DNA of 64,000 nt from positions 106,755 through 170,754 of the forward strand of contig SWBL01000070.1 of NCBI GenBank assembly GCA_024195585.1, read 5' to 3'. A model generated the notes under the pieces. The model saw nothing but the letters and a program-made list of their open reading frames with translations. It was not told where the DNA came from and ran no database searches. Of this stretch, positions 42,205 through 54,203 are shown piece after piece; position 1 is the first letter of the stretch; every line of letters starts with the position of its first letter. The position numbers and the translations under genes were made by a program. The stretch comes from Aureobasidium sp. EXF-3400. Lineage: Eukaryota; Ascomycota; Dothideomycetes; Dothideales; Saccotheciaceae.

Positions 42205-43863
42205 ATGGAGACACCAACAACACATAACCACAAGCAACACTCTTTTACGAATACTCTTATAACGATTTCCCTTCAGCTTTCGCTCTGGTCCAGCCTATTT
42301 CCTCTTTCGGTCCAAATCTCTCTTCTCGCTCTTCACAAGGTCGACAAATCCTTGTTTCTTACCGACGTTATTTGCATCGCAGCAGTAAGTGTTAGATATG
42401 AGTGTGATCATGCAAAGCATATTCTAATACATTACACAGGCTGGAACATCTATCTTTGTTATCCTCCTACACACTCTGGTTTTGAAACTCCACGAGAACG
42501 TCTTCAGCCACTGGGCCAAGGTCTCCGCAGCGATCGTCAAGGTCATAGTTCTCTTCTTTTCATGTACAGCAGTGCTGTTATGGATCACAACTGTCGGGCT
42601 GGGCATAATCTTCTCCCTCGCCAGACAGCCAACATGTCGAGCAGTCAGCTATGATACACATGACTTGTGGAGGAAGGGCAGCGTGTGTTATGCTCAACGA
42701 GCGGCTCTAGTGGTCAGCATGCTGGCATTGTAAGTGCTTTTCATGATCTATCGTCATTGCATGTGACTGACCACCATTGTTTTAACAGTATTGTTTCCTT
42801 CGTCTTATGTTTCACTTATAATGTTTCGCATGATCCATTCGCAGCAGGGCTGTTTGGATCAACGCAGACTGGGGTCTGCTTAACGAAAGATGATCTAGGG
42901 AGGGCGACTCCAATGGTCAAGAGGCATTCAACACTTTCGTTCAAATGCCGTTCGATGCTGTCTCCAATCGCCATCTCGTCACCTATACGGATATCATCTC
43001 CTCTACGAGCGATGACAAACGCCAGCGATGAGAAGTCACGCCCGTTGTCGATCGACAAGTCTCCTCTGCTGTCCAAGTCTCCGAGTCCTGCCCACTCAGC
43101 ACAAAGCTCGATTGATAGTATCAACGGTCCCCCTTCGGCAGCATACATATCATCAAGTCGCTATCAGCCGTCACGGGTGCCCACGGCATATGTACCTTCG
43201 CCTCATGGAACGCACCTGTACTCGCCGAAACATCTCCCAAAGACAATCGAGTCGGCCATAGCAGCAGATCTAAAGCCGCCAACGGCAGCAGCTGCTGCAT
43301 ATCCACCGCAAAGAGCTCCCACTCTGCCGAAAGTAGCTCCTGCTATAGTGTACCGAGCTCCTTCTGTGCCTAAACGGGCTCCGTCGTTACCGCGACACAT
43401 TCCTATTGTGCCGCAACAACCACCTGTCTCGCCGAAGCGAAATCCTGTGCCTGAAATCACACCCATCCAGACATCGAGTCTATACACATCACGACGGGTG
43501 TCTTCAATGTTCATGACCCCAACCGCCCACATGGCACCACCTCTGACCAAAACTCCTTCTCCCGAGAGAAAGCTCGACACCTTTCCTTCTTCTCCACCGG
43601 TACACATGCCTTTGACTCAACCCACAAACTTATACGCGACAAGACGGGCACCAACGCCATACACACCTGCAATGCAGCAAAGTAGCCCACTGGCACCGAG
43701 GAGATTGCCCGCGACAGCATACACGCCCTCGAGTCTGCATGTACCTTCTTCGCTTTTGCAGCCTCCGCCTTCGATCAGAAGACTCAGGTCTGCGACTAGA
43801 GGTGTTAGCTATGCTTCTACTGCAGGCAGTGTGTACAGTCGACTTGTTACCGACGACAAGTGA
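42205..43863 (+). CDS. Four-helix membrane protein with long proline-rich tail
   Basis: Three exons (introns about 42389-42439 and 42732-42788) give ~520 residues. The N-terminal ~195 residues have four hydrophobic helices: SLWSSLFPLSVQISLLAL, a segment after the first intron FVILLHTLVLKL, VIVLFFSCTAVLLWITTVG and LIVSFVLCFTYNV. The rest (about 325 residues) is a Pro/Ser/Arg-rich disordered tail with loosely repeated units such as RRAPTPYTPA, RRLPATAYTPS and SVPKRAPSLPRHIP. The topology suggests a plasma- or endomembrane protein that displays a cytosolic SH3/WW-binding tail. I do not recognise the family and assign no function. Confidence 0.75.
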
Positions 43864-44093
43864 AATTTTCGAGGTCTTGAGAAGAGCACACAAATCCATA
43901 TATACCCACATACTTTCATATAACTATCACGAATTTCATTTTGTCTTTTTATCTCACTTCCGCAATATATAATTTGAGACTGGCTGTTCAAAGCCTGGCG
44001 GCCTGTTGTTTTGATCATTGGATATGAGAGCTACTATACAACAACTTTGATCCATATTTCTTCCTTCCTTTTCATCTACATACTAAATAACAT

Positions 44094-45277
44094 CTATTGC
44101 ACAGATCTTCCTCTATCCTCCTCTTCAATAACAATCTCAAAGTCTTCCTCATCATCATCCATATTTCTGTAGATGAAAAACTGCGCAAAGACGCCAAAGT
44201 CCAAGAACAGCGTGCCCAGACTACCAAGCAACCAACTCAAGTTGACCAAAATATATCTGCCGTAGATTTCACTGGCTTCTCCAGGTCTGCATTTCTGACC
44301 GTGCTTGCCGTGGTGGCAGATAGGGTTGAAGGCGAAGATACTGAGCACATATGTCAAGTTTCCAATGCAGGCGAAGAGGAAGAACAGAGCGTTCAAGCCT
44401 TCGGTGCTCTTGCGACGGTAGTTAAGAAGCAATTGAGGAATGCGGCTGCCGAGGTAAAGCGCAGCGCACAAGTATCCGAATACCTGGCCGACAATGTTGA
44501 AGTGCAAGTTGTCGTTTTGCTGCTGCTCGGTCTCGTTGCCGTTGGAAGAGGGACTGAGGTAATATCCTGCGATACCGGCTGCAACGACAAGAACAATGCA
44601 AGTCAGGTTGAAGAGCAGTTTTTGCATGATGGAGCGTTTGGCAGATCGAGGTCTCTGTACTTTGGGGGTTGGGTGCATGGGGTTTGCGGGTGACATGTGG
44701 ACGCCTTCGTTAACGAAGCGCTCGCCGAAAGACGAGGCTGAGCGTACGCGAGGGAGATCGCTGGTTCCGTTGCCGTTGGCTGATAGAAGACCGGAGCGCT
44801 CGGTGGGAGTCTCTTGCTCTACATCCGAAGGCTTGACGGGCTTGGGATCTCTGAAGTGGAATCCGCGGTAGTAGAAGCATTGAGCCAGCAAGACGATATC
44901 CGCAAATGTGTAGTAGATGGCCAAGATGATCTGGGAAAAATTCATTAGTATTGGGTGTAATCTCATGGGACTGAACACTGTAAACTCACCATAGTGGGAA
45001 GAACCCTTTGCATAACAGCACCGATGATATTGGCGAAATCTCCCAGAAGCCATATGATAACAAACTCTATACTCAAACCCTCAGCGCTGCTGCGTCTGAA
45101 GTTTTCGATGATCTGAGGCGAGAAGACGACGACCCAGCAGGCTGTTGATTGAGTCAGTGAACATGCTGATGGAAAGACAAATTGTATGGTTCAGAAGCAC
45201 TCACCAATTGAGATGGAACCCATAATGCCACTGATGGCCTCGATGTCGAGGTTGTACCCTGCCGACGGCGGGAACAT
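44094..45277 (-). CDS. PQ-loop repeat vacuolar transporter (YPQ/PQLC2-like)
   Basis: Three exons give a ~370-residue, seven-helix PQ-loop (SWEET-fold) protein. Family members export cationic amino acids or related solutes from the vacuole or lysosome. PQ loop 1 is VFSPQIIENFRRSSAEGLS; PQ loop 2 is SRIPQLLLNYRRKSTEGLN. Both Pro-Gln pairs are intact and each is followed by the usual basic, Ser-x-Glu-Gly-Leu signature. A ~100-residue hydrophilic linker after helix 3 contains ERSGLL, a possible dileucine vacuolar sorting signal. A Cys/His-rich loop (PICHHGKHGQKC) and an acidic C-terminal tail (DDDEEDFEIVIEEEDRG) are extra features. The start at 45275-45277 gives MFPPSAGYNLDIEAISGIMG, in line with fungal homologues. 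Confidence 0.88.
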
Positions 45278-45906
45278 GATTGCGCGAATGTCGAGATATT
45301 CAGATACAAGTGGAAGAAGAATAGTAAAGAGCGAACTTTACTGTTAGCAATGTAAGGTGGTGATATTTGGCGAGATATAAAGTCCAATGCGGTATTGTGG
45401 TTGGTCGTGGGGAATTCTCTTTTCATCTCTTGGAGTGGCTGGCCTTGAGTCATAAAGATGACGCTGTTTGTGAAGCTTGCACAATTCGGGTAACGGCTTA
45501 TGCATTACTGCGGTGTTTGAGTTGGATGTCAACATTTTCTTGTCTCTCTACATGGTATATGGATGAGGAGCTCAGAGTGTGTCAAACGGACTATCCATAT
45601 GTGCAAGTCACAATGGGCGAAAATAGACGAGATGCAGCATAAATTAAATCAGGTTGTCGTGATATGATTGAACCAATTTATTCTCCTTTTTCTACTGTTT
45701 TTCTCGTCGCTATCAGATATCAACCCCGCATTTTCAGCATGTCGTGCCAAAGAAATCTTTCCCAAAAGTTCACCATCCCCGTCACCTTGATATTTACCGT
45801 ATACCACTTCAATCAATCTCTCGCAACAGCATATCCGGACCGCTCCCCGAACTCGCATACTTGATCGCACAATTCACGGAATCTTCGTGAACGAAAATAT
45901 CCAAAC
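45278..45906. other. Divergent promoter region of PQ-loop and ankyrin genes
   Basis: A 629-base gap between head-to-head genes. Open frames are short and unconvincing. CT-rich leader sequence lies next to the ankyrin start. Confidence 0.5.
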
Positions 45907-46539
45907 ATGGCATCCGGAAAAGCAGCCAGAGTCCAGCTCAGCGACGATGAGGTCGACGATATCCTCTACCTGACACGCACAAACGAGAGTGCCGAACTTC
46001 AGCAATACCTCACTCAACTGTCACAACAACACAACTGCAGCATTGCTGCTCTGCTCGAAAGCACCATCGACGAGGACAATGCCAACACACCTTTCCACTA
46101 CTGCGCTGCAAACGGCTACGCTGGTACGACAAGCATTGCAAAAGCAACAGAAAAGAATACACACTAATATCACAACCCAGACCTCCTCAAAACACTTTCA
46201 TCACAACTCGACCCCTCGACGAAAACAGAAGTCTTGAGCCGCAAGAACGAGGCTGGCAACACAGCACTGCATTGGGCATCCGTCAACGGCCACGTCGAGG
46301 CCGTCAAAGCCCTCATCGAAGGTGGTGTAGACGTCTGGGTCAAGAATGCTGCTGGTCATCTCCCAGTATTCGAAGCCGAGCGTGCGGAAAAAGACGAGGT
46401 TGTCGCAACCCTGTTGATTGCTGGTGGAAAGGAGGATGAGGAAAAGTCAAGGGCGCAAGAGGGTGAGGCTACAGAGGAAGACAAGGCTGATGTAGAGGGT
46501 GTGACGAGTCAGATGGGCGAGTCCAGTCTGGAGAAGTGA
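45907..46539 (+). CDS. YAR1: Ankyrin-repeat protein, YAR1-like ribosome-assembly chaperone
   Basis: Exons 45907-46123 and 46181-46539 join NGYA to DLLKTLSSQL and give ~191 residues. Two ankyrin repeats are clear: NTPFHYCAANGYADLLKTL and NTALHWASVNGHVEAVKALI, with a third, degenerate one at WVKNAAGHLPVFEAERAEKDEVVATLL. A helical cap precedes them and an acidic, Glu/Lys-rich tail follows. Length, the repeat arrangement and the GHLPVFEAE motif agree with Yar1, which escorts ribosomal protein uS3 to the nucleus for 40S assembly. The match is by memory of the family; a generic ankyrin protein is the alternative. Confidence 0.75.
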
Positions 46540-47028
46540 AAGGGCTGTTGCACTTGGACAAACCATGCTACTATGCATTGAGTAGACTCAGCTCGTGCTG
46601 CTTGGATGAACCATGTTGCAGGTCATGAGTATCAGCACTTCGCTCCACATATTCTAGAGATATCTAGAGACGACATTCGTCGAACTACCGAGTGGGCGCA
46701 GATGCAAAGACCTTGCAGAGGTCACAAGACATATACCCAAAAACTGCTTTCTTGTAGATAGAGATGGAGGCCTTCGGAGAACATGTAGTAAATTAGAGCA
46801 CATTCGGCATTTCGGAATCAGACACAGAAACCACAAGTTGTAAATTTCGAGCAAGTCTTACTCCCTCGTATACAAACGACTATTACAACTCAGTATAGAA
46901 ATGCATGATACCTTCCAGAACAGAGTGACGTCCACAGAGAGAGGACATCATGAGATGTTTCCATGGCCACACTTGTGTTTATCAAGATACTATGCATTCA
47001 GACAGTACGCAAGCTACCATACAACATA
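46540..47028. other. Intergenic between convergent ankyrin and BTB genes
   Basis: A 489-base gap holding two 3' UTRs. A minus-strand frame at 46654-46854 has no support. Nothing else is seen. Confidence 0.5.
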
Positions 47029-47829
47029 CTAATACTCCTCCAAGAATCCTCTACACCCACCATTAACATCCTTATGCTTCTTCGCCCTCGTCTTTTTCTC
47101 ATAACTCTGCTTCCTCCTCTCCGCCTTCGTCAACTCCCTCACCTCCTCCTCAAAGTTCCCCGACATCCAATTAGCCTTACCATCTTCTCCTCCTCCCTGT
47201 TCAAGCAAATCCACGAACTTTTCTTTGGCAACACTGACTTTTTGCTGTCTTCTGCGATCTTTGTCTCTGATGATTTCTTCTCTGATGCCTTTGTATTTGT
47301 CGCGTGCGTTGATTTGACGAGCCATCATGTTGAACAGAGACATGGGTAATGCGTTTGTCTTGTACAGGTTTTCGATCTGCTGACAGCAGGTTTTGAACAC
47401 TTCTTCATTGGAAGAAACTTCTTTGCTTCGAAACACTTCTGTGCGGATCCAAGCCAGGACTTCGGATTCGAAGCTGTCGACGCGGTACTCGACTGCGATG
47501 AGATAGAGTTGAAGGTACCAGTCTAGATCCACTTCCACGTTTTCGGGTGCTTTGCAGGGAAGGGAGTAGATGTGTTTGAGAAGGGCTTCTACGGCTGGCG
47601 CATTGTATTCTTCGGTTTCGATGGTGTAGGAGGATTCTTTGGCAAAGGGGCCTTGGAAGGCGCGGTAGAAGACTTCGGAGTACTCAGATAGAGTGGCTTT
47701 GTGTGCGTGAATGGTTTGGCCGCTGAAGTGGACGTCGACATCTGAGGTGGTAGAGCTGTTGTACATGCGCGATCTGCGGCTGTTTTCGATCCATTTGGAC
47801 TTGGGCGCTTGACGAGTGGTATTCTTCAT
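47029..47829 (-). CDS. BTB/POZ-domain protein
   Basis: A single exon of 266 residues. The BTB fold lies at about residues 28-110: SDVDVHFSGQTIHAHKATLSEYSEVFYRAF (quoted as DVDVHFSGQTIHAHKATLS and YSEVFYRAF), then AVEALLKHIYSLPC and YLIAVEYRVDSFESEVL. The remainder is helical and ends in a strongly basic segment (RRKQSYEKKTRAKKHKDVNG), possibly nuclear. BTB-only proteins are a large fungal family; some bind Cul3 as substrate adaptors, but most are uncharacterised. No MATH, Kelch or zinc-finger partner domain is visible. Confidence 0.85.
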   Translation of the reverse strand: MKNTTRQAPKSKWIENSRRSRMYNSSTTSDVDVHFSGQTIHAHKATLSEYSEVFYRAFQGPFAKESSYTIETEEYNAPAVEALLKHIYSLPCKAPENVEVDLDWYLQLYLIAVEYRVDSFESEVLAWIRTEVFRSKEVSSNEEVFKTCCQQIENLYKTNALPMSLFNMMARQINARDKYKGIREEIIRDKDRRRQQKVSVAKEKFVDLLEQGGGEDGKANWMSGNFEEEVRELTKAERRKQSYEKKTRAKKHKDVNGGCRGFLEEY

Positions 47830-49016
47830 GGTGATGGTTGTATGGGTGGTTGGTTGGTTGGTTGTTGATAAAGTTGATGTGAGGATGGATGAAGTCGAGA
47901 TGCGATGAGAAGAAACGTCGGAAAGTGCGCAATAAGAGTCGCCTAGATATAGTTCTCAGAATCTTTGCCTTGGAGTCATCACTTACAAGCTTGTTGTTAA
48001 CTTGCGCTGAAGAGTCATCGGGACACACAGTTGAGCAAGATATCATCTTGCACCTGGTGGAAAAAGTCGAGGATATGGCTGGTTCTCGCTTTTGATCATG
48101 TGCATGCGGTTAGCGCATTCCTTCTGGGATTTCGTTTTCTGTTCCATTGCTATCGTCGTTGGAACAAAGGTGTGTGGCCTGATTCTCGGTACAGACCATT
48201 TCTCAACCACGTGGCGATGCGAATCCGAGAAGGAACCCTGCGAACAAGTGAATGCCGATTATCTCGATCTGTGGCTGTCGGGGTCACTGGATGCTGGTCG
48301 ATACGGTCGAGTATAACGATGGGCTCCTCCCCATGTGCAAAATCATGTCACGCTGATAGCTGTAGAAATGCACAGTTGCTTTGACAAATAGGAAGCATCC
48401 GCCGAGAGTCGTAATGTTATCGACTCTCTATGGGCTTTACTTCCGTCTGGAAAGAACTGTGCATTCTAATAGCTCTACCGCGAGGTTTGTGTTGTCGTGA
48501 GAGCGAGGAGAGTGACAGAATTCAGCACGTGGGGAGATTGTTGTTACAGTAAGATGGCGACAATCCCACGGGCTTTCTGATCAACCTTCTTGTGGAGTGA
48601 AAGACGAGCTAGGGTTAGTTTGGATCGAAGCATATGCTAGAAAAAGTGAATGGGGAGACGGAAGATAAAAGTGCCGACAATGCATCCGATCGTCACATAT
48701 ACACATCTTCAGGATTCTGTGGACTTCTGAGTCTCGATAATATTAGTAAGCCCCGGATAATTGGTGTTGTGGTACTGTGAGAGAAAAGGCAGAGGCGTAA
48801 TCGGAACGGAAAAGAAGAACATGAGTTTGACACAATGTACATTGCTGCAGGTGAGGTACACAAGATCCGACTAGGAGCCTCTCCTATGTTTTTGGCGAAT
48901 TCGAAACCAAGGATATAATACATTTCATCTCTCGTCTTTTTGAAAGCTTCGGGGGTTCTTCAGTGGAATGGCGTTGATGATTGCTCCTCTATCGACAGGT
49001 TTGGAAGTTGATTAAT
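47830..49016. other. Intergenic upstream of the BTB gene
   Basis: A 1.19-kb gap containing the BTB promoter and the 3' UTR of COX6. Plus-strand frames around 48031-48384 overlap other-frame ORFs and lack any domain. I see no gene, repeat or RNA. Confidence 0.5.
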
Positions 49017-49757
49017 TTACGAGGACTCGGGGTACATGGCCTCTCTGAGCTCGATGCCGAGCTCTTTCCTGATGCTCTCGAGCTCGGTGAGGTACTCGTC
49101 GTACTGGGCCTGGTTCTCGACCTTTGCCTTGATACCTGAATGGAGATAATATGTCAGCGTGTCGTTCGTGTTGGCGAGGTGTCGGATGACGCACCTTCGA
49201 AGACTCTGACGGCGGTGGGGAAGTCGTTGACTCTACGGGCGGCCTTGAGGGCGGCAACGATGACCGAGGGAGCGGGGACCAAATCGTAGGCGAAGGCGTT
49301 GTTCAGGTTGCGCTGTCGGACAGTTTGGTTAGAGTCGGGTGCGATCAGACAAGAGACTAGATGGGTAAAAGTACCTGGAGCTCGAAAACGTCCTGGACAC
49401 CCTCGAATTCCTTCTCGTATCTGGATTGAAGATGGACGTCAGCAATTGACAAGGACTGGGCCGCGTAGGGGTGCGTGTGAGAGTGGAGGGTTGGAAGCGA
49501 TTGGGAGTCTCCGGTGGTCTCTGGGCGGTCGGAAGGTGATTGTGCGGCAGGTGCTGAGATTGCTGATCAACTCACCTGGCGGTGAACTCCTCGAAGCTCT
49601 CCTCGTGGTGAGGATCGTGTGCGTCAACGTCGGCACGCTTGACGCTGGCGACGCTGAAAGTTCTGGCCTGGTTGAGACGCTGAATGCGCGATGCGACCTG
49701 GATACGGGGCTGTGCGGGTGCGCGGACGGCGCGAGCGGCGATGCGGAAGAAGGACAT
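49017..49757 (-). CDS. COX6: Cytochrome c oxidase subunit VI (COX5A family)
   Basis: A nuclear-encoded subunit of respiratory complex IV on the matrix side of the inner membrane. Four exons are spread over 741 bases: the presequence exon from ATG 49755-49757 (MSFFRIAARAVRAPAQPRIQ), ending FEEFTAR; a very short exon YEKEFEGVQDVFELQ; then RNLNNAFAYDLVPAPSVIVAALKAARRVNDFPTAVRVFEG (key parts NLNNAFAYDLVP and RRVNDFPTAVRV); and a last exon IKAKVENQAQYDEYLTEL ending EAMYPESS. The FEEFTARYEKEF, RRVNDFxTAVRxFE and YxxYLxEL patterns are diagnostic of the COX5A/COX6 family. The precursor has ~155 residues. Confidence 0.93.
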
Positions 49758-50542
49758 TGTGTGTATGTGAGTGCGAGGATCGAGGAGGGCGGATTGAGTC
49801 GACGATGGACAGTGTTGCAGGGCACGAAGCTGCAATGTCAATCGCACACTCGCGGTCGGAAGTGCTTGGCCCGAGCGCCTTGACCAACAAGCAATTCATG
49901 ACCATCACCTGAGAAGCCGATGTCCTGACCCTGTTCGACTTGATCCATATTTTATAATATCACCAGAAACCTATCAATTCATCTTTCATCTTCTATCTAG
50001 CCATCGAATCGAGTTGCTACATTTTCTGCCTTGCTACTGCTTGTTCTGTGCTACCACTCACCCATGGGAACAGATTCAATGGTTGAAATAGCGTTTGTTT
50101 TTGCGATGTGGTGTTTTGGTCAGCCAAGTTGTTGGGTACCTGCATGTTTTGTTACAACACTTGTCACACAGGACGTATGATAGTTGGCTACAACTCTCAC
50201 CCTACAAGCACCTAACAATGATCATTAGCCATTTCCACAAACGGAATCGCTTGCGACCAAGACATATTAAATAAAGAGTCTCATCGTGACCTCGACCAGG
50301 CTGCGCCAAGACAGACAACCGCGGCTTGCTCCAAAATAATTTCCCCCGACCTCCCCTTTATAATGAAAGCCTCCTTCCTCCCAACACCCTCCACCCTGTC
50401 TCCAGGTCCAATTCTTCTCTTCTCCACTCTGGTAATCCCCTCGTTACCAAGTTCGTCACTCCTTCGCTGGCCGCCGGCCCTGTATCTGCCTTTGTAAACC
50501 AATTCCTCCCAACGCGTCTCGAGCCGCCCAGTCCCGTCAACA
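49758..50542. other. Divergent intergenic region between COX6 and the elongase gene
   Basis: A 785-base gap with both promoters. The 300 bases before 50543 are CT-rich, as in a fungal 5' UTR of a well-expressed gene. No RNA gene or repeat noted. Confidence 0.5.
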
Positions 50543-51675
50543 ATGTCTACCCCCGAATGGATCCGCTACGGCGTGCCCACTCTTGACCGTCCCTTCGGTC
50601 TCGAGTTGTGGCCTATCTTCGAGAAGGCCTTCACCTCGATCAAGGGCTACAAGCCCCAGGACTTCCGCTTCGTCCCTGGAAAGACCCCTATGGCTACCTT
50701 CAAGGAGACGGCCACCATGCTCGTCTGCTACTACATCATCATCTTCGGTGGCAGAGAATTCATGCGTGGTCGCGAGCCCTTCAAGCTCAACTTCTTCTTC
50801 AAGCTCCACAACTTCTACCTGACCCTGATCAGCGGTGTTCTTCTCGTCTTGTTTGTTGAGCAGCTCCTGCCCGAGATCGTCAGAAACGGCATCTTCCACG
50901 CTGTCTGCGCCTACGAGGGTGGCTGGACTGACAAGCTCGTTGTTCTTTACTACGTACGTCTAGCCGACTTCGCGCCAGAATCCGCTTACTGACAGCTGGC
51001 AGCTCAACTACCTCACCAAGTACCTCGAGCTGATTGACACTTGCTTCCTTTTCCTCAAGAAGAAGCCTCTGAGTAAGCCCTCACCATCTCAATTGCCAAT
51101 CGCACAATCTGACTGGTTTTCTAGCTTTCCTCCACACTTACCACCACGGTGCCACCGCCCTCCTCTGCTTTACCCAGCTCCTCGGCCACACCGCAGTCTC
51201 ATGGGTCCCCATTACCCTGAACCTGATGGTCCACGTCGTCATGTACTGGTACTACTTCCAGGCCGCACGTGGTATCCGCATCTGGTGGAAGAAGTACATT
51301 ACCGTCATGCAAATCCTCCAGTTTGTCATCGACCTTGGCTTCGTTTACTTCGCCTCGTACACCTACTTCACCTTCAGATACTTCCCCAACATGCCCAACA
51401 TGGGTATCTGCGCCGGTGAGGAGTTCGCCGCTTTCGCTGGTATGGCCATTCTCAGCTCCTACCTCCTTCTCTTCCTCTCCTTCTACGCCGCAACCTACAA
51501 GAAGCCCGCAAAGACCGGCCGCAACCGTGCCACCAGCGCTCTGGTTGAGATGAAGGACGAGAAGGTCCCCACTGTTGGCGAGGCTAGAAGACGCTTCAGC
51601 GGTGGTGAGGCTCACTTCACTGGCCGTGACGCTCCTACCCCCAACGGTCGCGTTACCAGAAGCCGCAAGGCATAA
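50543..51675 (+). CDS. ELO-family very-long-chain fatty acid elongase
   Basis: The condensing enzyme (3-ketoacyl-CoA synthase) of microsomal fatty-acid elongation, an ER protein of ~340 residues with about seven helices. Three exons; introns near 50954-51002 and 51072-51123. Family motifs: [13 protein letters not shown], then [25 protein letters not shown] ([10 protein letters not shown] and FLKKKP), the catalytic histidine box HTYHHG right after intron 2, and [28 protein letters not shown]. The C-terminal tail is basic and Ser/Thr-rich, ending GRVTRSRKA with a possible di-lysine-like ER signal. Resemblance is to the fungal ELO2/ELO3 group. Codon bias suggests strong expression. Confidence 0.94.
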
Positions 51676-53342
51676 GTGCACTAAGCAGTGCATGCCTGCG
51701 CCCAAGGGTACGCCCGATTGGACGCACCCAATCTCTCGAGATGCGTAGGTGAATATACGCTATCTCGAACACACATCATGAAACAGCCAGAGATGGCTGT
51801 AGTTGGAAGGAGGGCACGATTACCAGGGGTTGCTGTCCCCGAACCATCGTTGCTGGCTTCTTTTTGGCCTTTGGGGTGTTTGGCCGCTTCTTGAGCACAT
51901 TGCCCTTGCAAAGTATGCTCGCTTTATTACTTCTTTGTAATTTCTCTAGGGCCCCGGTTTCGACAAAAAGGAGTATCAGGCGGTACAGGCTCGACATGGT
52001 TGTGTAAGAAAGAATGCAAGAACAGGAGACTTAGGGGCCAACGCGTCATGCTCCCTGTATGATAGAATCATGTAATCACAGAACGAGAAAAAGAGTTTTA
52101 GATCACAGATCAGTTTATCTATATGTGCCTGTCAGTGATACTGCTTAAAGACGTCCTAATTCTTAAGTCGTTTACGGCTGGACTAGACTCCGAGGAGCGA
52201 CTCTTCACGTCCCTCGGTGCCAGGTGGCTTTCCTGGCCAACGGTCACTGCATTTGGTGGCTTGACAAGGGTCGTCGGCAGTGATGCACGTATGTAGTTGG
52301 CTTCCACGTTATATCCTCCCAGACGTAGCCACCAGACTCGTCCAGGGGCTCTCCGTTGCCGGCGTTCCTCCAGGATTTCAGATCTGGTTCGGCATGCCCA
52401 TGACACGTATGGGTTGCATGACTGTTATTCCCATATAGTCAAGCGTAGTCTGGCAAAGATGTTGAGAGCTGATATCTAGCCCGTCGTCGACTGGAGGCGT
52501 CCATTAGTTCTTGAACGACACTCTATCTGCAAGTATGACCTTCTGTTATCTGAGCAAGCCCTGGCTGTACAAGCGTTCATGTCAATGGAGTGCATCATGC
52601 TGACAAAAAGCCAAGATATCCAATGCCGTTAAGATTCTGCCGTTCACATCAAAAGACGGAATAAACGTTTGGATTGCATCTGGGACACGGGATTGTAGTC
52701 ATTCTCTTAGCACTGAGACAGAAAGCAGCACCAGAACACTTCTGGAAGGAGGTAAATTCAGGCAGTAGAAGTTTTGACACTTGACGCTCCACAGGGCGGA
52801 TCATATGTCTGAGATGCAGCGTTTTCAGTTCATCGAGATCGAGGCTTGGAATGTGATGTTTAAACAAAGCTAGAAGATCGAAAGAAGGCAGCGGAAGGGC
52901 TCGAGCAGTATGAGATGAGGCGGCTCGTGCTAGTTCAGCATCGACAGTATTGAGTTCGATATGCAAGCTTGCCAGTTGAGCCTTTACTTGCCACATATCT
53001 ATGACTGTGGACCCATCATCAAGAGACGGCTCAAGAAGAGCCCTATAACTCCAATGAAAGCAGTTCAGGAGTTGAACGAGAAGCGGCTGAGTGTGTGGAA
53101 AGTGAAAGTGAGGCTATCCGTTTGCGAATCCATTGACCAAGGCCCAGATGCGGAACTTGTTCTGCCCGGCCACCGACGCAACTTCTCGCCGCAAAGCGGA
53201 CTCCATCATCCCACATTCACCATCGCGCATCACGACAACCGTTGCACAAACCTGCTGTTCGCTGGTTGAACACCACCGTGCCATAGCATAAGCAGCATCT
53301 GTCAATACTAACGCATCTGCAGCATAGCCCTATACGCTAGCC
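51676..53342. other. Long intergenic region, possibly with a small unsupported ORF
   Basis: A 1.67-kb gap. A minus-strand frame at 52649-52996 (115 codons) has a helical, coding-like look (SLDLDELKTLHLRHMIRPVE) and another at 53114-53305 lies upstream of it. I could not find a donor joining them, and neither resembles a family I know. The WW-domain gene promoter is at the right end. Confidence 0.4.
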
Positions 53343-54203
53343 ATGGCAGAAGTCCAAGACCACACATCTCCAGCCGCGCCCGCGACTGCGCCTGAGCGCG
53401 ACAACTCGCAAGAAGCACCCGCTATCGCATCGCCCACACCGCAGCCGGAAAGATCGCCATCATCAGAAGGTTCCGAAGAAGGCGAGATGGCCGACACCGA
53501 AGATCCTCGTGCGACCGCCGACGACGCGCCACCGCTGCCTGATGAGCCATTACCTGAAGACGCTCCACCTCTTCCTGATGAGCCTGTCCCTGCCCCGACT
53601 GAAGAGGATGACGGTTGGTCCGCCCAGCTCGACCCTTCTTCTGGCTGCTGGTACTTTCTCAATCGCTTCACTGGTGCGTCACAATGGGACAATCCACGAG
53701 TACCTACCGCCGTTCCGAGCCAGCAGTACGCGCCAGGCACTGGTCCCACATCACACGCTCCTGGCACTTCCGAGGCTGTCGCAGCACCTCCGCCTCCTCC
53801 GGGAGAACCATACTTAGGCTACAACCCCAAGATACACGGTGACTTCGATCCCAACGCAGACTATGCCAAGTGGCACCAGGAGCACCAAACGGAAGAGTGG
53901 GCTGCTTCGGAAGCTGCTCTTGCGCAACCTACTGTAGCCTTCGAGCAAGCAGGCACATTCAACCGCTTCACTGGAGCTTTCCAAGCCGCCGACAAGAGTG
54001 CGGATAATCACAACGATGAGAACAAGTCAAAGCGCCAATTGAATGCCTTCTTCGACGTAGATCGCGCTGCTAATGCTCATGAGGGTCGCTCTCTCAAAGC
54101 TGAGCGCGCAAACCAGAAGCTGAGCAAGAAGCAAGTCAAGGCCTTCAATGAGTCGCGACGTGCCAAGAAGGAGCAGAAGCGCCGCGATTTCCTCATGAGT
54201 TGA
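53343..54203 (+). CDS. WW-domain protein
   Basis: A single-exon gene of 286 residues. A disordered acidic/Pro-rich N-terminus with two PPLPDEP units (about residues 62-82) leads into one WW domain at ~88-118: DDGWSAQLDPSSGCWYFLNR then TGASQWDNPRVP, with both tryptophans and the Pro. A second conserved block follows: GEPYLGYNPKIHGDFDPNADYAKWHQ. The C-terminus is a basic helical region ending NESRRAKKEQKRRDFLMS. The composition and the WW domain recall fungal splicing-associated WW proteins of the FBP/WBP4 kind, but I cannot assign a specific orthologue. WW domains bind Pro-rich ligands. Confidence 0.85.
   Translation: MAEVQDHTSPAAPATAPERDNSQEAPAIASPTPQPERSPSSEGSEEGEMADTEDPRATADDAPPLPDEPLPEDAPPLPDEPVPAPTEEDDGWSAQLDPSSGCWYFLNRFTGASQWDNPRVPTAVPSQQYAPGTGPTSHAPGTSEAVAAPPPPPGEPYLGYNPKIHGDFDPNADYAKWHQEHQTEEWAASEAALAQPTVAFEQAGTFNRFTGAFQAADKSADNHNDENKSKRQLNAFFDVDRAANAHEGRSLKAERANQKLSKKQVKAFNESRRAKKEQKRRDFLMS

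Noticed and set aside
52649..52996. Minus-strand 115-codon frame with helical appearance
   Set aside because: No homologue comes to mind, no promoter context is distinctive, and no consistent splice joins it to the frame at 53114-53305. RNA-seq could revive it.
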